Assembly (NCBI GenBank): GCA_019694955.1
Contig: JAIBAX010000014.1
Span: forward strand, 1-64,000
Source: Chitinophagales bacterium
GTDB lineage: Bacteria; Bacteroidota; Bacteroidia; Chitinophagales; JADIYW01
Length of the DNA stretch: 64,000 bases
Reading direction: 5' to 3'
Made by a program: the position numbers and the translations under genes. Within the stretch, counting starts at the first letter, position 1. Every line of letters begins with the position of its first letter. The notes under the pieces were generated by a model, which was given only the letters and a program-made list of their open reading frames with translations, made no database searches and was not told the origin of the DNA. Positions 61,338-64,000 of the stretch are shown piece by piece.

Positions 61338-62082
61338 GACCGTCAAATTTTAAGTAGGTATTGTTTACAATCCAATCACCTAAATTAATATATATACTGC
61401 TTTCATTCAAGTTCTTCTTAATAGGCAAATGTCGATGACCAAAAACGAAGATATCATAATGCGCCTCCATTAATCTCCGTTTAGCATACTGCACCAGCCA
61501 TTCCCGTTCATCTCCCATATAACACTCTTCCTCTGGATTTGTTCTGCTCTTCTCCGACCATAATGAGGCAATTTTTATGCCAATATCTGGATGCAACCAC
61601 CGGAAACACCATTGAAAAAAGGGTGTCGTGAAAACTTTCTTCATCCATTTAAATTTCTTGTCACCCGGGCCAAGCCCATCACCATGCCCTACAAAAACCC
61701 TTTTACCTAATATATTCAATATGCGAGGTTCATGATAGACGGGAATCTTAAGCTCTTCTTCAAAATATCCAAACATCCACAGATCATGGTTGCCCGTAAA
61801 AACATGTATCGGAATACCGGCATCACTTAATTCTGCTAGCTTGCCAAGAAGTCTGGTACACCCTTTAGGAATACTGTGCTGATACTCAAACCAAAAATCA
61901 AAAATATCTCCAACTAAGAATATAGCAGCGGCATCCACTTGAATCGTTGATAGCCAACGTGTAATCCTCCTTTCCCTTTCAATAGAAAGGTCGATATTCA
62001 TATTGCCTAAATGAAAATCTGAGGCAAAGTAAACATACTTGCCATCAGGAACATCTATGGCTATCTCCGGATATCGTGTCAC
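61303..62082 (-). CDS. lpxH: UDP-2,3-diacylglucosamine diphosphatase-type metallophosphoesterase
   Basis: 259 residues, GTG start at 62082. All calcineurin-like metal motifs are present: FASDFHLG, FLVGDIFDFW, FTGNHDLW, FVGHGDGLG and VFGHRHLPI. The spacing and the GHGDGLGPGD segment match the LpxH family, which cleaves UDP-2,3-diacylglucosamine to lipid X in lipid A synthesis. The N-terminal extension before KYVYFASDF (about 14 residues) is common in this phylum. Family specificity is likely but not proven. Confidence 0.85.
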   Translation of the reverse strand: MTRYPEIAIDVPDGKYVYFASDFHLGNMNIDLSIERERRITRWLSTIQVDAAAIFLVGDIFDFWFEYQHSIPKGCTRLLGKLAELSDAGIPIHVFTGNHDLWMFGYFEEELKIPVYHEPRILNILGKRVFVGHGDGLGPGDKKFKWMKKVFTTPFFQWCFRWLHPDIGIKIASLWSEKSRTNPEEECYMGDEREWLVQYAKRRLMEAHYDIFVFGHRHLPIKKNLNESSIYINLGDWIVNNTYLKFDGHEANLEHFTGS

Positions 62083-62199
62083 CTTTTTTTCTTCAAAGAT
62101 AAATAATTACCCTTTATTAGTACAGCGATATTCGTACAGCGAAATGCGACATTGGTTATATGTACCAATGCCCAATGACTATTGCCTATTGACATTTCA

Positions 62200-62231
62200 A
62201 AATTCCCACATCCTCAAATTCCCACATCCTC
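62200..62231. repeat. Tandem 16-base repeat
   Basis: AAATTCCCACATCCTC occurs twice back to back (62200-62215 and 62216-62231), followed by a partial third copy. It lies in the 286-base gap between lpxH and serA, which is otherwise AT-rich with no gene and no clear promoter motif. Confidence 0.75.
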
Positions 62232-62368
62232 AAATTTCCAAATCCCAACAAACCCCAAATTATAATATAATCATTAAATAACGTTTATAAAGTCAGAGAA
62301 AATAACTTAAACCGCTACATTAGTTCCATGTTTTAGCGCCAACAGTAGTGCAAGTAAATGAATAACAA

Positions 62369-63601
62369 ATGAGCAAGGAACTATCATTTCCAAAGGACAA
62401 AATTAAGATTCTCCTGTTAGAAGGAGTGCATCATTCAGCTATTGTCGATTTTAAAAAGCGGGGTTATACCAATATAGATGTTTCACCGAATGCTATGAGT
62501 GAAGAAGAACTATTGGGATGCATTGCAGATTACCATATTTTAGGAATAAGGTCAAAAACCAATGTTCCCGCATCCGTTATCGAAAAAGGAAAGAAGCTCT
62601 TTGCGATCGGGGCATTTTGTATAGGTACCAATCAAATCGACATAGAAGCTTGCAAGCAACAGGGCGTGGCGGTTTTCAATTCGCCCTATTCAAATACTAG
62701 GTCAGTAGCAGAATTGATTATTGCCAATTCCATCATGCTCATGCGCCGCATACCGGAAAAAAATGCATTGGCACATAAAGGCATTTGGATGAAGGAAGCA
62801 AAAGGGTGCTATGAAGTTAGAGGAAAAACACTGGGAATCATCGGCTATGGTCACATCGGTTCACAGGTATCAGTAATGGCAGAATCGTTGGGAATGAAGG
62901 TTTTATATTATGATATTGAACCAAAGTTACCACTTGGTAACGCAAGAAGTACCGATCAGCTTGAAGAACTATTGCAACAAGCAGATATCGTTACCCTCCA
63001 TGTACCCGGAACACCGCAAACCAAAAATATGATTGGCGAGAAGGAATTTGCACTTATGAAGCAAGGTGCCATTTTCCAAAACCTGAGTCGTGGGTCAGTG
63101 GTAGATTTACAAGCATTGAGAGAAGCATACTTATCTGGAAAAATATCCGGCGCAGCAATAGACGTATTTCCTGTAGAACCTAAGTCAAAAGGTCCGGGAT
63201 TTGAAAGCACCCTCCAAGGTTTGGACAATATGATTCTCACCCCACATATCGGCGGATCCACACAAGAAGCACAAGAAAATATAGGCATCGAGGTTTCTTC
63301 AAAATTAGGCGCATATATGGATAATGGCTCCACGGTAGGATCTCAATCCGTACCGGATTTGAACCTTCCTTTACAGCAAGGCACGCACCGCATTTTGCAT
63401 ATACACAAAAATGTTCCGGGAGTACTCTCTGAAATCAATAGCAAACTTTCACAGTATTCTGTCAACATCGTAGGGCAATACCTCAAAACAAACGAAACGA
63501 TAGGTTATGTAGTTCTTGATGTAGAAGACACTTCAAATCCGGAAGTACTCGAAGAAATGAAGAAAGTAAACCATACCATCAAGGCAAGGATATTGTTCTA
63601 A
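62369..63601 (+). CDS. serA: D-3-phosphoglycerate dehydrogenase
   Basis: 410 residues, the length of the E. coli-type enzyme. It oxidises 3-phosphoglycerate with NAD in the first step of serine synthesis. The substrate domain has GIRSKTNV and GAFCIGTNQID. The NAD-binding Rossmann motif is GIIGYGHIGSQVS. NLSRGSVVD supplies the catalytic Arg, VFPVEP the Glu region and TPHIGGST the catalytic His. A C-terminal ACT domain (about 338-410: ILHIHKNVPGVLSEINSKLS) suggests feedback inhibition by serine. It is monocistronic. Confidence 0.97.
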   Translation: MSKELSFPKDKIKILLLEGVHHSAIVDFKKRGYTNIDVSPNAMSEEELLGCIADYHILGIRSKTNVPASVIEKGKKLFAIGAFCIGTNQIDIEACKQQGVAVFNSPYSNTRSVAELIIANSIMLMRRIPEKNALAHKGIWMKEAKGCYEVRGKTLGIIGYGHIGSQVSVMAESLGMKVLYYDIEPKLPLGNARSTDQLEELLQQADIVTLHVPGTPQTKNMIGEKEFALMKQGAIFQNLSRGSVVDLQALREAYLSGKISGAAIDVFPVEPKSKGPGFESTLQGLDNMILTPHIGGSTQEAQENIGIEVSSKLGAYMDNGSTVGSQSVPDLNLPLQQGTHRILHIHKNVPGVLSEINSKLSQYSVNIVGQYLKTNETIGYVVLDVEDTSNPEVLEEMKKVNHTIKARILF

Positions 63602-63709
63602 TGCAAATAGTTGATTATTAACGAATAAAACAATTGTGAGGCTTTCAAAATTAGGAAAATTATCACAAAAGTAATCATAAATTAGTCCATGAATACAACC
63701 CAATTCCCT

Positions 63710-63731
63710 GTTCACATGTCTTCATGTGAAC
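63710..63731. repeat. Dispersed hairpin repeat, copy C
   Basis: GTTCACATG and CATGTGAAC form a perfect 9-bp stem with a TCTT loop. Compared with copy A at 48407, the pair G-C is replaced by A-T on both arms, so the stem is preserved. Flanks AATTCC on the left and CGAG on the right are also shared in part. Confidence 0.7.
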
Positions 63732-63733
63732 AC

Positions 63734-63757
63734 GAGTGGACTCCTTTATAAATCATT
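63734..63757. repeat. Short dispersed repeat, copy 2
   Basis: GAGTGGACTC followed by CTTTATAAATCATT; 22 of 24 positions match 59992-60015. It sits directly after hairpin copy C. Confidence 0.6.
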
Positions 63758-63799
63758 CCGAAATTAACCCAGAATAAGCGTTAGACTTTGTGACGAAAG

Positions 63800-63923
63800 G
63801 AAATTTACAAAATAGCTATGAGGCACGGAATTTTTCTCCCGCAGACGTAGTAATAACTACGTTGAGGACAGAAAAATGAGTACAGAAATAGATATGAAGT
63901 AGAATTTTCTTGCAGTAAATTTC
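63800..63923. repeat. 124-base nested inverted-repeat structure
   Basis: GAAATTTAC (63800-63808) pairs with GTAAATTTC (63915-63923). Within it, ATTTTTCT (63830-63837) pairs with AGAAAAAT (63870-63877), and innermost ACGTAGT (63845-63851) pairs with ACTACGT (63856-63862). There is also a degenerate direct repeat, ATAGCTATGAGG and ATAGATATGAAG, each followed by a GAATTTT-type stretch. It could be a small miniature element or a structured RNA. Confidence 0.5.
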
Positions 63924-63940
63924 TAATGCTTTTTCTGAAA

Positions 63941-64000
63941 TTAATTCAAAAAGGTACCTTCATTCCATGTGCCATCTTTTACAACCTTTCCATTATTGTC
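63941..64000 (-). CDS. C-terminal end of an unidentified protein
   Basis: The minus strand from the window edge encodes 19 residues, DNNGKVVKDGTWNEGTFLN, then a stop at 63941-63943. The G-x-W-x-E/N-G spacing resembles the last unit of a MORN-type repeat. The rest lies beyond the window, so this is weakly supported. Confidence 0.35.
   Translation of the reverse strand, partial: DNNGKVVKDGTWNEGTFLN

Larger units (their letters stand above)
63602..63940. other. Non-coding gap rich in repeats
   Basis: About 340 bases without a credible gene. It holds hairpin repeat copy C (63710-63731), a short dispersed repeat (63734-63757) and a nested inverted-repeat structure (63800-63923). Confidence 0.7.

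Noticed and set aside
62200-62260. Short CRISPR-like array from the 16-base tandem repeat
   Set aside because: The units are directly adjacent without spacers and only two are exact.
63533-63715. Minus-strand 60-codon open frame after serA
   Set aside because: It overlaps the serA 3' end and runs through the repeat region; no ribosome-binding site or family pattern supports it.
1-64000. tRNA, rRNA or CRISPR array
   Set aside because: Intergenic gaps were read on both strands and no cloverleaf, rRNA segment or regularly spaced direct repeats was found. A tRNAscan or covariance search would be the decisive test.

Overview
The window is chromosomal DNA of a member of the Bacteroidota. The evidence is the -7 promoter motif TAnnTTTG upstream of many genes, a type IX secretion (type B) C-terminal sorting domain, families largely confined to the phylum (DUF4175, DUF4293, DUF5686, DUF6089), a rho gene with a long charged insertion, and the phylum-typical run nadK-DUF6089-uppS-bamA-ompH-ompH-murI. 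A Chitinophagales-like organism is plausible, but no rRNA or other decisive marker is present. Most of the window is densely packed housekeeping sequence with short gaps.

Layout. 1-894: right end of an apparent integrated element, with a truncated tyrosine recombinase gene, a small zinc-ribbon/helix-turn-helix protein and an AT-rich repeat-filled stretch, abutting the 3' end of mnmE. 895-7716: mnmE, an OmpA-family lipid-anchoring/porin-type protein, and an outer-membrane polysaccharide export protein with a Wzz-like partner. 7741-20139: a strong terminator, then a two-protein modular type I polyketide synthase (KS-AT-DH-ER-KR-ACP, then KS-AT-KR-ACP) and a membrane di-iron hydroxylase. This is the main accessory system. 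20108-34739 (minus strand): mutarotase, AddA-like helicase-nuclease, type II glutamine synthetase, a secreted PKD/T9SS protein, ybeY, an RsbW-like ATPase, a DUF4175 protein, an orphan peptide-binding lipoprotein, and xth.

34812-47451 (plus strand): a DUF5686 protein, a hydrolase-CBS pair, a one-POTRA barrel protein, nadK, DUF6089, uppS, bamA, two OmpH/Skp chaperones and murI: a cell-envelope biogenesis block. 47438-53271: dienelactone hydrolase, an MsbA-like ABC exporter, folB, a glutaryl-CoA-dehydrogenase-like enzyme and serS. 53479-59790: rho, rpmH-rnpA-yidD, a CtpA-type protease, a TSUP permease, tsaB and an ArsR regulator. 60085-64000: DUF4293, a hypothetical protein, lpxH, serA and the tail of an unidentified gene.

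The observations most worth following are: the PKS/hydroxylase locus, which predicts a beta-hydroxylated lipid or polyketide with no visible release enzyme; a recombinase next to the mnmE 3' end, a site used by unrelated genomic islands; rnpA without any ATG, GTG or TTG start in a usable position; and a family of dispersed intergenic hairpins whose arms differ by compensatory changes. No tRNA, rRNA, CRISPR array or complete insertion sequence was seen.
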